Shown piece after piece: positions 9,723-19,691 of a DNA stretch of 64,000 nucleotides. The notes under the pieces are model-generated. The model was not told the DNA's origin and made no database searches. It saw only the letters and a program-made list of their open reading frames with translations. The position numbers and the translations under genes were made by a program. This stretch comes from Vibrio vulnificus NBRC 15645 = ATCC 27562 (GTDB lineage Bacteria; Pseudomonadota; Gammaproteobacteria; Enterobacterales; Vibrionaceae): the NCBI RefSeq assembly GCF_002224265.1, contig NZ_CP012881.1, positions 2,108,001-2,172,000 of the forward strand, given 5' to 3'. How positions within the stretch are numbered: position 1 is the first letter of the stretch; each line of letters starts with the position of its first letter.

Positions 9723-12312
9723 AGCCTACCGTAAACACGTCGAAGAGCGTGCAGCAGAGGGAGTTGTTCCAAAACCTCTAGATGCAGAACAAGTTGCTGG
9801 ACTTGTTGAACTTCTGAAAAATCCCCCACAAGGTGAAGAAGAGTTTCTTCTAGACCTACTTGAAAACCGCATTCCCCCAGGTGTTGATGAAGCCGCGTAT
9901 GTTAAAGCGGGTTTCCTTGCTGCGGTGATTCGTGGTGAAGCAAGCTCTTCGCTTGTCAGCCGTGAGCATGCGGCAAAACTGCTTGGCACCATGCAAGGTG
10001 GTTACAACATCGAACCATTGGTTGCCTTGCTGGATGATGAAGCTCTGGCGCCAATTGCCGTTGAAGCGCTGTCTCACACGTTGCTGATGTTTGACGTTTT
10101 CTATGACGTTGAAGAAAAAGCGAAAGCCGGTAATCAATATGCGCAACAAGTGCTTCAGTCATGGGCTGATGCAGAATGGTTCTTATCAAAACCTGAGCTT
10201 GCCGAAAAAATTACGTTAACCGTATTTAAAGTCACGGGTGAAACCAACACCGATGATCTGTCTCCAGCTCCGGATGCTTGGTCTCGCCCTGATATTCCTG
10301 TTCACGCTTTAGCGATGCTAAAAAATGAGCGTGAAGGCATTGTGCCAGATCAGCCTGGCAGCATTGGCCCGATCAAACAGATTGAAGCGCTAAAAGAACA
10401 AGGTCACCAACTTGTTTATGTTGGTGATGTTGTGGGTACAGGTTCATCTCGTAAATCAGCAACCAACTCAGTGCTTTGGTTTATGGGTGATGACATTCCT
10501 TACGTACCAAACAAACGTGCGGGTGGTTATGTATTGGGTGGTAAAATCGCACCTATCTTCTTTAACACGATGGAAGATGCGGGTGCGCTACCTATCGAAG
10601 TGGACGTCTCCAAGCTCAACATGGGCGATGTGATTGATGTCTACCCATATCAAGGTAAAGTGGCCAACCATGCAACCGGTGAGGTTCTCGCTGAATTCTC
10701 ACTCAAAACGGATGTGTTGATTGATGAAGTTCGTGCTGGTGGCCGTATTCCACTGATCATCGGTCGTGGTTTGACAGAGAAAGCACGTCAATCACTAGGC
10801 TTAGCGCCATCTGATGTATTCCGCAAACCAGCTGACGTTGCAGATTCGGGCAAAGGCTACACGCTTGCTCAGAAGATGGTGGGTAAAGCATGTGGCGTAA
10901 CGGGTATTCGCCCAGGGACCTACTGTGAACCTAAAATGACCACCGTTGGTTCGCAAGACACCACTGGCCCAATGACGCGTGATGAGCTAAAAGATCTCGC
11001 TTGTCTTGGTTTCTCTGCCGATCTTGTGATGCAGTCTTTCTGTCACACCTCAGCGTATCCAAAGCCTGTAGACGTGAACACACACCATACTCTGCCTGAT
11101 TTCATCATGAATCGCGGCGGTGTGTCACTGCGCCCAGGCGATGGTGTTATCCACTCATGGCTAAACCGCATGCTGCTGCCTGATACTGTCGGTACAGGTG
11201 GTGACTCGCATACTCGTTTCCCATTGGGCATTTCATTCCCTGCAGGTTCTGGTCTCGTTGCGTTTGCGGCAGCGACCGGTGTTATGCCTCTGGATATGCC
11301 TGAGTCAATCTTGGTGCGCTTTAAAGGCGAAATGCAGCCAGGTATTACGCTGCGTGATCTTGTCCATGCCATTCCTTACTACGGCATCAAGCAAGGTCTA
11401 TTAACGGTTGAGAAAGCCGGTAAGATCAACGAATTCTCTGGTCGTATTCTGGAAATCGAAGGGGTAGAACACCTCACGGTTGAGCAAGCGTTTGAACTGT
11501 CTGATGCATCCGCTGAGCGCTCTGCGGCAGGTTGTACTGTGAAACTGTCTCAAGCATCGATCGAAGAGTACCTCAACTCGAACATCGTGATGCTGAAGTG
11601 GATGATTTCAGAAGGTTACGGTGATCGTCGTACTATTGAGCGTCGTATCGTTGCGATGCAAGAGTGGCTAGCAAGCCCAGAATTGATGTCGGCAGACAGT
11701 GACGCAGAATATGCACACGTGATTGAAATTGATCTAGCGGAAATCAAAGAGCCGATTCTTTGTGCGCCGAACGATCCAGACGACGCTCGTCTGCTTTCTG
11801 ATGTTCAAGGCACGCAAATCGACGAAGTGTTCATTGGTTCGTGTATGACCAACATTGGTCACTTCCGCGCTGCGGGTAAGTTGCTAGAGAAGTTCAAAGG
11901 CCAGCTTGATACGCGTCTGTGGATTGCACCACCAACCAAGATGGACCGTGACCAACTGACTGAAGAAGGTTACTACGGTATTTACGGCCGTGCTGGGGTT
12001 CGTATTGAAACTCCGGGATGTTCGCTGTGTATGGGTAACCAAGCGCGCGTTGCAGACAAAACCACGGTGATGTCAACGTCAACACGTAACTTCCCGAACC
12101 GTTTAGGTACAGGTGCGAACGTGTATCTATCCTCAGCAGAATTGGCGGCAGTCGGTGCGATTCTTGGCCGTATCCCAACGGTAGAAGAGTACATGGAGTA
12201 CGCGAAACAGTTGGATGCAACGGCGGCGGATACCTACCGTTACCTCAACTTCCACCTGATGGGGCAGTACACCAAAAAAGCCGATACAGTGATTTTCCAA
12301 CAGCCGGCTTAG
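9715..12312 (+). CDS. acnB: Aconitate hydratase B
   Basis: The TCA-cycle aconitase, converting citrate to isocitrate through cis-aconitate with a [4Fe-4S] cluster; members also act on 2-methylaconitate, and the apo-form binds mRNA. At 865 residues it is full length. Cluster ligands fall at Cys710 (GSCMTN), Cys769 and Cys772 (GCSLC), the same numbers as in E. coli AcnB. The N-terminal HEAT-like domain starts at once ([15 protein letters not shown]). The start is GTG, with GAGG eight nt upstream. It is followed by a bidirectional terminator shared with the glycerate genes. Confidence 0.98.
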   Translation: MLEAYRKHVEERAAEGVVPKPLDAEQVAGLVELLKNPPQGEEEFLLDLLENRIPPGVDEAAYVKAGFLAAVIRGEASSSLVSREHAAKLLGTMQGGYNIEPLVALLDDEALAPIAVEALSHTLLMFDVFYDVEEKAKAGNQYAQQVLQSWADAEWFLSKPELAEKITLTVFKVTGETNTDDLSPAPDAWSRPDIPVHALAMLKNEREGIVPDQPGSIGPIKQIEALKEQGHQLVYVGDVVGTGSSRKSATNSVLWFMGDDIPYVPNKRAGGYVLGGKIAPIFFNTMEDAGALPIEVDVSKLNMGDVIDVYPYQGKVANHATGEVLAEFSLKTDVLIDEVRAGGRIPLIIGRGLTEKARQSLGLAPSDVFRKPADVADSGKGYTLAQKMVGKACGVTGIRPGTYCEPKMTTVGSQDTTGPMTRDELKDLACLGFSADLVMQSFCHTSAYPKPVDVNTHHTLPDFIMNRGGVSLRPGDGVIHSWLNRMLLPDTVGTGGDSHTRFPLGISFPAGSGLVAFAAATGVMPLDMPESILVRFKGEMQPGITLRDLVHAIPYYGIKQGLLTVEKAGKINEFSGRILEIEGVEHLTVEQAFELSDASAERSAAGCTVKLSQASIEEYLNSNIVMLKWMISEGYGDRRTIERRIVAMQEWLASPELMSADSDAEYAHVIEIDLAEIKEPILCAPNDPDDARLLSDVQGTQIDEVFIGSCMTNIGHFRAAGKLLEKFKGQLDTRLWIAPPTKMDRDQLTEEGYYGIYGRAGVRIETPGCSLCMGNQARVADKTTVMSTSTRNFPNRLGTGANVYLSSAELAAVGAILGRIPTVEEYMEYAKQLDATAADTYRYLNFHLMGQYTKKADTVIFQQPA

Positions 12313-12329
12313 TAAAATCGTTGATAATA

Positions 12330-12358
12330 AAAAACCGCTGAATTTTCAGCGGTTTTTT
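12330..12358. terminator. Bidirectional terminator between acnB and glycerate kinase
   Basis: ACCGCTGAA and TTCAGCGGT form a hairpin flanked by A-rich sequence on the left and T-rich on the right, so it can end both acnB and the converging glycerate operon. Confidence 0.85.
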
Positions 12359-12373
12359 TACGTTAAGCAAAGC

Positions 12374-13510
12374 TTAACGGCGAGTCATACAAAAAGCAGC
12401 GGCAACGTTTCTTGCTGTTAGCTCCACGTTCTCTGCCGCTTCTGCTAACGCGGTTGGCAGATCAACGGAACGATTGACCACGGCAAAGACGGCGTCGAGT
12501 CCATGTTCATGGACAACTCCGCAATCGGCGGACAGACAACCCGCGATGCCAATCACCGGCAAGCTGTGCTTTTTCGCTGTGCGCGCGACACCGATTGGGG
12601 TTTTGCCATGAATGGTTTGGCTGTCAATACGACCTTCACCTGTGATCACCAGATCCGCATCCGCAACGATTTCATCTAAGTGAACTGCGTCCATGACAAT
12701 CTCAATACCAGGACGAAGCTCGGCATTGAGCAAGCCTAGCAGCGCCGCACCCATGCCGCCCGCAGCGCCCGCACCGGCCATATCACGAACATCCGCGCCA
12801 AGTTGCTGTTTAATGATCGCGGCATAGTGCGCCAAGTTTTCATCCAAGATTTTGACCATATCTGGCGTTGCCCCTTTTTGTGGCCCAAAGACAGCGGAAG
12901 CGCCTTTTGTACCACATAGTGGGTTATCAACGTCACACGCGACTTCGAGGCGAACTTGAGCCAAACGAGGATCGAGTTGAGAGCAGTCAATCGTTGCCAA
13001 TTTCGCTAGCTCACCACCGCCATAGCCAAGTGCATTTCCTTGTGCATCAAGTAGTTTGATGCCGAGAGCCTGCGCCATACCAATGCCACCATCGTTGGTC
13101 GCGCTGCCACCGATGCCAACAATAATGTGCTCCACACCGTGGTCGAGGGCGGCTTTGATCAACTCGCCCGTCCCAAACGTTGTGGTGATGAGTGGGTTGC
13201 GCTGAGCTGGTGTCACAAGGTGTAAGCCAGAAGCGGCCGCCATCTCGATGACAGCGGTCTTGCCTTCGCCCAACAAACCGAAAAAGCCACAAACAGGTTG
13301 GCCAAGTGGCCCCGAGACAGTGTGTTCGATGATGGTCCCGCCAGTGGCGTCAACCATCGATTGGACTGTGCCTTCTCCACCATCTGCCATAGGGAGCTTA
13401 ACGTACTGTGCATCGGGTAAGACTTGCTTAAATCCTTTTTCAATCGCGATTGCCACATCCATGGCAGTAAGGCTTTCTTTATAGGAATCTGGAGCAATAA
13501 CGATCTTCAT
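12374..13510 (-). CDS. Glycerate kinase (GlxK/GarK family)
   Basis: A 378-residue glycerate kinase of the GarK/GlxK family, which phosphorylates D-glycerate to 2-phosphoglycerate and so feeds glycerate into lower glycolysis. The family hallmarks MKIVIAPDSYKESL at the N-terminus, the glycine-rich GGSATNDGG segment and the ITGEGRIDSQT motif are intact. It follows the GntP-type permease by 10 nt on the same strand, forming a two-gene operon. Which E. coli isozyme (garK or glxK) it matches better cannot be decided by eye. Confidence 0.94.
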   Translation of the reverse strand: MKIVIAPDSYKESLTAMDVAIAIEKGFKQVLPDAQYVKLPMADGGEGTVQSMVDATGGTIIEHTVSGPLGQPVCGFFGLLGEGKTAVIEMAAASGLHLVTPAQRNPLITTTFGTGELIKAALDHGVEHIIVGIGGSATNDGGIGMAQALGIKLLDAQGNALGYGGGELAKLATIDCSQLDPRLAQVRLEVACDVDNPLCGTKGASAVFGPQKGATPDMVKILDENLAHYAAIIKQQLGADVRDMAGAGAAGGMGAALLGLLNAELRPGIEIVMDAVHLDEIVADADLVITGEGRIDSQTIHGKTPIGVARTAKKHSLPVIGIAGCLSADCGVVHEHGLDAVFAVVNRSVDLPTALAEAAENVELTARNVAAAFCMTRR

Positions 13511-13520
13511 AAAGACTCTC

Positions 13521-14873
13521 TTACAGTAAAACTAAACTTAATAAATAAACCAGTAGCATAGCCGTGATGCCTTGCACTAACGTTGCAGCAGTTTGCGCAC
13601 GATAGGCTAAGCCAACGCTCATACGGCTGAACTGCGAGACAACCCAGAAGAAGCTGTCATTCGCATGAGATACAGTCATTGCCCCAGCGCCGATAGCCAT
13701 TACGGTTAGTACTCGGCCCATCTCGGAATCTAAACCTAACTGAGCAAGCATTGGCGCAACGAGTGCTGAAGTGGTAACGAGTGCAACGGTCGAGGAGCCT
13801 TGGGCTGACTTTAATGCTGCAGCGACGATGAATGGCATGAAAATGCCGATTCCTAGCGCAGAAAGTGTTGTACCTAAATAGGTGCCTAGTTCCGTGGCTT
13901 TAAGTACCGCACCAAAAGCACCACCAGCACCAGTGATCAGCAGAATCGGTGCCGCAGCGGTAATGCCTTGGCTAATACGTTGACTAAATTCTTCTGCCTT
14001 ATTGTTTGATTTAAGTAGGCGAACGGAAAGAAGTAAACCGATAAATAGGGCGACGAGCGGTTGTCCTAAAAAGCCAAGCATTTGGAATAGGAACCCTTCT
14101 CCCAAAGGAAGTGATGGGAATTTTGCAATAGAACCAAGACAGATGAGAAGGATCGGCACAAAGATTGGTGAAAAAGCTTGGCTGGCAGAAGGTAGCGTGC
14201 CGTAGGAGGCCTTCAGTGCTTGCCAGTCTTGTTGTAGCTCTTCCTGTTGTTCAAGGTTATCGGGTTCAATATCTTTAAAGCGGTTTGCCCACAGCATACC
14301 GGCTAAAGCCGCTACGGCAGCCACGAAGACACCGACACCAATCACTAAACCAAGATTCGATTCCAAACCTAAGTTACCAGCAGCGGCGATTGGTCCCGGC
14401 GTTGGCGGAACGAAAGTATGGGTAGCATACAAGCCAGTGGCCAAAGCTACGCTCATCGCGACACTGGAAGTACGTAGACGTTTGGCTAGTGATTCTTTCA
14501 AAGAGTTCAAAATGACATAACCAGAATCGCAAAAAACAGGAATAGAAACGATATAGCCGATTATGGTCATGGTTAAGGTTGGAAAACGTTCTCCTAAAAC
14601 GCGAATGACGGTGTCTGCCATCGTGATGGCAGCACCACTTTTTTCCAAAATGACACCGATAATGGTGCCGAGTACGATGACTAAACCTATGTAGCCTAAG
14701 ATGCCTCCAAAACCACTGGTGATGGTTTTAGCGATGCTTTCCGCGGGTAATCCATAGGCGAAGGCGGCTAAAAAAGCGGCTGAAATGAGTGCTAAGAAAG
14801 GGTGTAGTTTAAATTTTGTTGTAGCGATGACGATAAAGGCAATCACCGCCAACAGTATCAAGATGAGTTCCAT
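13521..14873 (-). CDS. GntP-family permease, probable glycerate/gluconate importer
   Basis: A 450-residue inner-membrane symporter of the GntP family, which carries gluconate and related sugar acids. The sequence is hydrophobic throughout, with about 12 or more membrane segments, and shows the family signature CDSGYVILNSLKE and the motif THTFVPPTPGP. I chose ATG 14873 (MELILILL), which has GGAG seven nt upstream, over the in-frame TTG at 14879. Linkage to a glycerate kinase and a CdaR regulator suggests glycerate as substrate, but gluconate or another acid cannot be ruled out. Confidence 0.9.
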   Translation of the reverse strand: MELILILLAVIAFIVIATTKFKLHPFLALISAAFLAAFAYGLPAESIAKTITSGFGGILGYIGLVIVLGTIIGVILEKSGAAITMADTVIRVLGERFPTLTMTIIGYIVSIPVFCDSGYVILNSLKESLAKRLRTSSVAMSVALATGLYATHTFVPPTPGPIAAAGNLGLESNLGLVIGVGVFVAAVAALAGMLWANRFKDIEPDNLEQQEELQQDWQALKASYGTLPSASQAFSPIFVPILLICLGSIAKFPSLPLGEGFLFQMLGFLGQPLVALFIGLLLSVRLLKSNNKAEEFSQRISQGITAAAPILLITGAGGAFGAVLKATELGTYLGTTLSALGIGIFMPFIVAAALKSAQGSSTVALVTTSALVAPMLAQLGLDSEMGRVLTVMAIGAGAMTVSHANDSFFWVVSQFSRMSVGLAYRAQTAATLVQGITAMLLVYLLSLVLL

Positions 14874-14906
14874 GTACAATCTCCATGATGTAGGTGGGTA
14901 AGTTAA

Positions 14907-14953
14907 TTGCTATCGATTTCATATTGTTTTAGTAGGTTAATTATCGATAGCAA
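14907..14953. promoter_or_regulatory. Inverted repeat upstream of GntP permease, candidate CdaR operator
   Basis: TTGCTATCGAT (14907-14917) and its exact complement ATCGATAGCAA (14943-14953) are spaced 36 bp centre to centre, between the cdaR-type gene and the permease. Eleven perfectly paired positions in an AT-rich gap suggest a two-site operator for the adjacent regulator. The regulator's actual site is unknown to me. Confidence 0.55.
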
Positions 14954-15056
14954 AATGCATTATCAAGGAGTGGCTCAAAAAATAACTGTGCAAACTAACA
15001 AAAAATCCGCCTAATAAAAGTGATAATTTGTTCTTGTGCACATATTGTGAATTTTC

Positions 15057-16199
15057 TTAGGTTAATTTTAGCGCCAAATAGAACTGTATTTTCCCATCTA
15101 ATGTATTGATATTTATTGAGGTTATTTGTTGTATCTTCTCTAATCGATAGCGAAGTGTATTGCGATGGATATGGAGACTCTGACAGGTTTGAGCTGGGTC
15201 GCAATCTGATAACAAATAATTCTCCAAAGTACGTAACAGCAACCCTTGTTTATCGTGTTGTGCAAGGAGAACGAGAGGGGCTTGTAGGCGTGTCCTTTGC
15301 CAACTGTCGTAGTGAATTGAACTTAGTAATACTGGGAGCTGGTGATCGTGATAAAAAAACATGGTCCCTTTAAGCTTGCGGGTGACTTCTAAGGTCGTTT
15401 TCGCGGTTTGAAAGGATTGAACCAAACCATTGATACCAGGAAAGTAGTCGCCAACGGCGACACGGACGGAATAACCTGCTTCGTTGTCGATACGTTTTAT
15501 TAGTGAGCGAACACGTTGTTTCTCTTTGATTGGGTCCCAACAATCGTGCACGAGAGAGGCGGGTTTGAGTACAACTACTTGATGTTCTGACACCGACAAT
15601 ATGCCCACTAAGTTATTGCGTTCGGGGTATTCGAGCAAATGAACAAGATGCTGCATATGTTCTAAAGTAATGTGGTTGTTTCCCTTGGGCATTAACTTAA
15701 TGATCGCGACAATTCTGGGTTCGGATATATCAATATTTAATCGTTGAGCTATCAATGCTAGCTGGCTCTGCTGCTCGATATCGGCAGAAATGAGTTGAAG
15801 TACCAGTTCCTCCCTGTGTCTCTTGTCCCATTGAATTTGCTCCATCACCTCCGCTTGCTCAACAATGAGTTCTGCGGTCATTTTAACCAACTCGCCGTAT
15901 TGTCGTACTTCAAGTGGTGCACCCGAAACACCAACGACGCCAAGCACTTGCTCGTGGTGCACGATGGGTAAGTTGATCCCAGGTTTAACCCCCATGAGGT
16001 GCTCGGCCGTTGCTGTGTCTATCTCTACCACACGCGATTCGTTGATGGCGAGAATTGCGCCTTCATGCTTCTGATAAAGACGGCTAGCATCCCCCGAACC
16101 AATAATTCTCCCTTGATCGTCCATTACATTGACCGAATAGGGGATGATCTTCATGGTGCGTTCGACAATTTGCCGAGCAATAGTTTCGTTCAGTTTCAT
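15057..16199 (-). CDS. CdaR-family sugar diacid/glycerate regulator
   Basis: A transcription factor of 380 residues. The N-terminal putative sugar-diacid recognition domain (MKLNETIARQIVERTMKIIP...) is followed by a central region and a C-terminal PucR-type helix-turn-helix (SLHIHRNTLRYRLEKIQ). In E. coli CdaR activates glucarate, galactarate and glycerate genes. I prefer ATG 16199: an upstream in-frame ATG at 16271 adds 24 non-conserved residues and collides with the divergent yacL start. It lies 183 nt upstream of the permease-kinase operon on the same strand, so it is likely that operon's activator. Confidence 0.9.
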   Translation of the reverse strand: MKLNETIARQIVERTMKIIPYSVNVMDDQGRIIGSGDASRLYQKHEGAILAINESRVVEIDTATAEHLMGVKPGINLPIVHHEQVLGVVGVSGAPLEVRQYGELVKMTAELIVEQAEVMEQIQWDKRHREELVLQLISADIEQQSQLALIAQRLNIDISEPRIVAIIKLMPKGNNHITLEHMQHLVHLLEYPERNNLVGILSVSEHQVVVLKPASLVHDCWDPIKEKQRVRSLIKRIDNEAGYSVRVAVGDYFPGINGLVQSFQTAKTTLEVTRKLKGTMFFYHDHQLPVLLSSIHYDSWQRTRLQAPLVLLAQHDKQGLLLRTLENYLLSDCDPAQTCQSLHIHRNTLRYRLEKIQQITSININTLDGKIQFYLALKLT

Positions 16200-16269
16200 G
16201 CTTGAGAGTGGAGTCCAAGTGAGAATTTGTCGATAATAGTACCTGATCTCGTTATCAATAGAGAAAAAC

Positions 16270-16638
16270 ATGGATTACGAATTTAAGAAAAACATCCTAG
16301 ATGGTAACTATTACTGCCATTGCTCAATGGACCATGAAATTGTTGGCCGTTGGATTCAAGAAGAAATCGGCAAAGAGAGCACTAAAATCGCCCAAGTGCT
16401 GGCTTTAATTGCCGCCGCAAGAAGTAACCCGACAGAAGAGCTTTGCTTAAATGGCACCGAAATCAGCCTGATGATTTGTGGCGATGAAGTCACTGTGCAA
16501 GACAATGCGTTGCTGCACAGCTACGAGCTTGAGGCAGAGAGCGAGTTCGAACTGTATGAATGTGAGAGTGTCGCATGTTGTGGTTTAGAAGACTTTGAAC
16601 AGCTAATTCAGCAGTGGCAATTGTTCGTTCGTCGTTGA
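16270..16638 (+). CDS. yacL: YacL family protein (UPF0231)
   Basis: A 122-residue acidic soluble protein. Its start MDYEF, the MDHEIVGRWIQEE segment and the central CGDEV and CGLEDF patches match the YacL/UPF0231 family. No biochemical function is established. In E. coli yacL follows acnB directly; here three minus-strand glycerate genes lie between them. It is divergent from the CdaR-type gene and ends just before a terminator-like palindrome. Confidence 0.88.
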   Translation: MDYEFKKNILDGNYYCHCSMDHEIVGRWIQEEIGKESTKIAQVLALIAAARSNPTEELCLNGTEISLMICGDEVTVQDNALLHSYELEAESEFELYECESVACCGLEDFEQLIQQWQLFVRR

Positions 16639-16685
16639 TGGATAGCTTGTTGCACGTTTATTGAACACTTGCTTTATATTTGTGA

Positions 16686-16714
16686 ATAGAGCGCACTATT
16701 ATGGTGCGCTCTAT
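16686..16714 (+). promoter_or_regulatory. Perfect palindrome: yacL terminator and candidate NtrC site
   Basis: Arms ATAGAGCGCAC and GTGCGCTCTAT (11 bp each) flank a 7-nt loop and are followed by a T-rich run, as in an intrinsic terminator for yacL. The core GCAC-N7-GTGC also fits the NtrC (GlnG) binding pattern, and its centre lies about 97 bp upstream of the predicted sigma-54 start for glnK, a usual enhancer distance. Confidence 0.7.
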
Positions 16715-16760
16715 TTTTATTTTTGTAACTTTTAAAATCAATTTCATTTAAAAACAATAA

Positions 16761-17168
<408 letters not shown>

Positions 17169-17195
17169 CGATTCAAAGGATTGGAGAGATACATT

Positions 17196-18425
17196 ATGGA
17201 ATTAACAACAACAGTCTCGGAACTACGCTACGCGCTCGATACCTTTTTCTTCCTTATTTCTGGGGCGCTGGTGATGTGGATGGCAGCAGGCTTTGCCATG
17301 CTGGAAGCGGGGTTGGTTCGTTCAAAGAACACCACGGAAATCTTAACCAAGAACTTCTGCCTATACGCGATTGCGTGCACCACGTATTTAGTCGTGGGCT
17401 ACAACATTATGTACGTGGATAACGGTGAAGGCGGTTGGTTGCCTTCGATTGGCGCATTAATTGGTAGCCAAGCTGAAGGGGCCGATCACTCACTTGAGTC
17501 AGACTTCTTCTTCCAAGTGGTGTTTGTGGCAACGGCGATGTCAGTGGTGTCAGGGGCGGTTGCTGAGCGTATGAAGCTTTGGTCTTTCTTGTTGTTCTCC
17601 GCCATTTTGACTGCCTTTATTTATCCGGTAGAAGGCTACTGGACGTGGGGTGGTGGCTTCTTGTCAGCGGCGGGATTTAGTGACTTCGCAGGTTCGGGTA
17701 TTGTGCATATGGCAGGTGCATCAGCGGCATTAGCCGGAGTGTTATTGCTTGGAGCGCGTAAAGGTAAGTACGGCAAAAATGGCGAAGTGTATCCAATCCC
17801 TGGTTCAAACATGCCATTGGCAACGTTAGGTACCTTTATTCTGTGGTTCGGCTGGTTTGGTTTTAATGGTGGCTCACAACTAATGGTGTCTGACTTTGAA
17901 AACGCGACGGCCGTTGGGCAAATTTTCCTTAACACGAATGCTGCAGCTGCTGCGGGGGCCATTACTGCACTCTTTGTATGTAAAACAACATGGGGCAAAG
18001 CGGATTTAACCATGATTCTCAACGGCGCGCTTGCTGGTTTGGTTGCGATTACTGCTGACCCTCTTTCACCATCACCTCTGTATTCGGTGGCGATTGGTGC
18101 AGTAGCAGGTGCCTTGGTTGTGTTCAGTATCGTTGGTCTTGATAAGTTAAAAATTGATGATCCAGTGGGCGCGATCTCGGTTCACGGTGTGTGTGGCTTC
18201 TTTGGTCTCATGGTTGTGCCAATCAGCAACGGTGACGCGAGCTTCCTTTCGCAACTATTTGGTGCAGCAGTGATTTTTGCTTGGGTATTTGGTGCAAGCC
18301 TTGCAGTTTGGGCGGTACTGAAAGCCACCATCGGCATCCGAGTATCGGAAGAAGAAGAGATGGAAGGGATGGACATGCACGACTGCGGTGTCGGCGCGTA
18401 CCCGGAATTCGTTACGGTAAAATAA
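17196..18425 (+). CDS. amtB: Ammonium transporter AmtB
   Basis: A trimeric inner-membrane ammonium channel of 409 residues with about 11 membrane segments. The twin pore histidines lie in GSGIVHMAG and AISVHGVCG. The C-terminal tail (SEEEEMEGMDMHDCGVGAYPEF) is the short cytoplasmic helix region that contacts GlnK. The start is ATG 17196 with GGAG nine nt upstream. It is cotranscribed with glnK (27-nt gap) and closed by a strong terminator. Confidence 0.97.
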   Translation: MELTTTVSELRYALDTFFFLISGALVMWMAAGFAMLEAGLVRSKNTTEILTKNFCLYAIACTTYLVVGYNIMYVDNGEGGWLPSIGALIGSQAEGADHSLESDFFFQVVFVATAMSVVSGAVAERMKLWSFLLFSAILTAFIYPVEGYWTWGGGFLSAAGFSDFAGSGIVHMAGASAALAGVLLLGARKGKYGKNGEVYPIPGSNMPLATLGTFILWFGWFGFNGGSQLMVSDFENATAVGQIFLNTNAAAAAGAITALFVCKTTWGKADLTMILNGALAGLVAITADPLSPSPLYSVAIGAVAGALVVFSIVGLDKLKIDDPVGAISVHGVCGFFGLMVVPISNGDASFLSQLFGAAVIFAWVFGASLAVWAVLKATIGIRVSEEEEMEGMDMHDCGVGAYPEFVTVK

Positions 18426-18464
18426 GTCAACTAAGACATACTTGCTTACAAATAAAAATATCAA

Positions 18465-18493
18465 AAACCTGCTCATACCAGCAGGTTTTTTTG
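18465..18493 (+). terminator. Terminator after amtB
   Basis: ACCTGCT, a 6-nt loop and AGCAGGT are followed by seven Ts. Confidence 0.9.
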
Positions 18494-18539
18494 TTTTCCG
18501 TCATTGTGTTCTAAGCTATGATGAATATAATAACGCTAC

Positions 18540-18554
18540 TGATAAACGTTATCA
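18540..18554 (+). promoter_or_regulatory. Fur box before the iron ABC operon
   Basis: TGATAAACGTTATCA fits the 7-1-7 Fur dyad (TGATAAT-N-ATTATCA) with one mismatch in each half. It lies 25 nt before the fbpA start, so the operon should be repressed when iron is plentiful. Confidence 0.8.
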
Positions 18555-18578
18555 TTACGAATCTAAAGGATTGAATCA

Positions 18579-19592
18579 ATGAAAAAGCTGCTTACTCTTT
18601 CTGCGCTTGCATGTGCCACTCTTGCTCCTACCGCAATGGCTGCTGAAGAGGTGAATGTTTACTCTTACCGTCAACCTTTCCTTGTTGAACCAATGTTCAA
18701 TGAATTCACAAAGGAAACCGGTATCAAAGTAAACGTGATGTTTGCAAAAACTGGTATTGCAGAGAAACTTGCGCAAGAAGGCGAATACAGCCCTGCTGAC
18801 GTGATTCTAACCGTAGATATCAGCCGTCTTGCTGAGTTAACAGACAAAGGTCTTGTTCAGCCAGTCAACAGTGAAATCATTGAAGCGAATGTTCCTGCTC
18901 AATACCAAGACAAAGAAAACGAGTGGTTTGCACTAACGACTCGTACTCGTAGCGTCTACTCTTCTCGTGATCGCGTTGGCAAGCTAGGCGATGCTTTCAC
19001 TTATGAAGATCTTGCTAAGCCAGAGTTCAAAGGCAAAATCTGTACTCGTAGTGGTAAGCACCCTTACAACATTTCACTGGTCTCTGCGATGATTGCACAC
19101 CACGGTGAAGCTGAAACCAAGAAATGGTTGGAAGGCGTAAAAGCAAACCTAGCTCGTAAACCTCAAGGTAACGACCGTGGTCAAGTGAAGGCAATTAAAG
19201 AGGGCCTTTGTGATGTTTCTCTAGGTAACAGCTACTACCTAGGTGCAATGGTTAATGACCAAGAGCAGAAAGCGTGGGCAGATGCGGTTTACATTAACTT
19301 CCCTAACCAGCAAACCACGGGCACACACGTGAACATTTCTGGTATGGCGATGGCGAAATACGCACCAAACAAAGCCAATGCGCAGAAGCTAATGGAATTC
19401 CTAACTGGCGATAAAGCACAGCATATGTATGCAGAAGTGAACTTTGAGTACCCAGTAAAAGCGGGCGTTGAGCGCTCTGAGCTTGTGGCTTCTTGGGGTG
19501 ATTTCAAAGCAGACACCATTTCTCTAGATGACATCGCATCGCATCACGCAGCAGCAATCAAACTGATTGATGAAGTGAAATTTGACCTTTAA
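18579..19592 (+). CDS. fbpA: Ferric iron ABC transporter, periplasmic binding protein (FbpA/FutA type)
   Basis: A 337-residue periplasmic ferric-ion binding protein. A clear signal peptide (MKKLLTLSALACATLAPTAMA) leads to the mature start AEEVNVYSYRQP, the usual opening of FutA/FbpA proteins with an early tyrosine. Further tyrosines near YYLGAM match the iron-coordinating positions of the family. It is the first gene of a three-gene import operon, behind a Fur box. The V. cholerae orthologue in this position is called fbpA. Confidence 0.92.
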   Translation: MKKLLTLSALACATLAPTAMAAEEVNVYSYRQPFLVEPMFNEFTKETGIKVNVMFAKTGIAEKLAQEGEYSPADVILTVDISRLAELTDKGLVQPVNSEIIEANVPAQYQDKENEWFALTTRTRSVYSSRDRVGKLGDAFTYEDLAKPEFKGKICTRSGKHPYNISLVSAMIAHHGEAETKKWLEGVKANLARKPQGNDRGQVKAIKEGLCDVSLGNSYYLGAMVNDQEQKAWADAVYINFPNQQTTGTHVNISGMAMAKYAPNKANAQKLMEFLTGDKAQHMYAEVNFEYPVKAGVERSELVASWGDFKADTISLDDIASHHAAAIKLIDEVKFDL

Positions 19593-19600
19593 ATGAAACT

Positions 19601-19627
19601 AGGGGTATAACTATACCCCTATTTATT
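19601..19627 (+). terminator. Hairpin between fbpA and fbpB (partial terminator or mRNA stabiliser)
   Basis: AGGGGTAT, AACT, ATACCCCT forms a perfect 8-bp stem followed by ATTTATT. It sits in the fbpA-fbpB gap, where partial termination would favour binding-protein expression over the membrane parts. Confidence 0.6.
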
Positions 19628-19691
19628 AAAGTGATATGAGATGTATTTGCAAACGCATCTGTGTTTCATACGCCCGTGCAGTTATTAGGCG

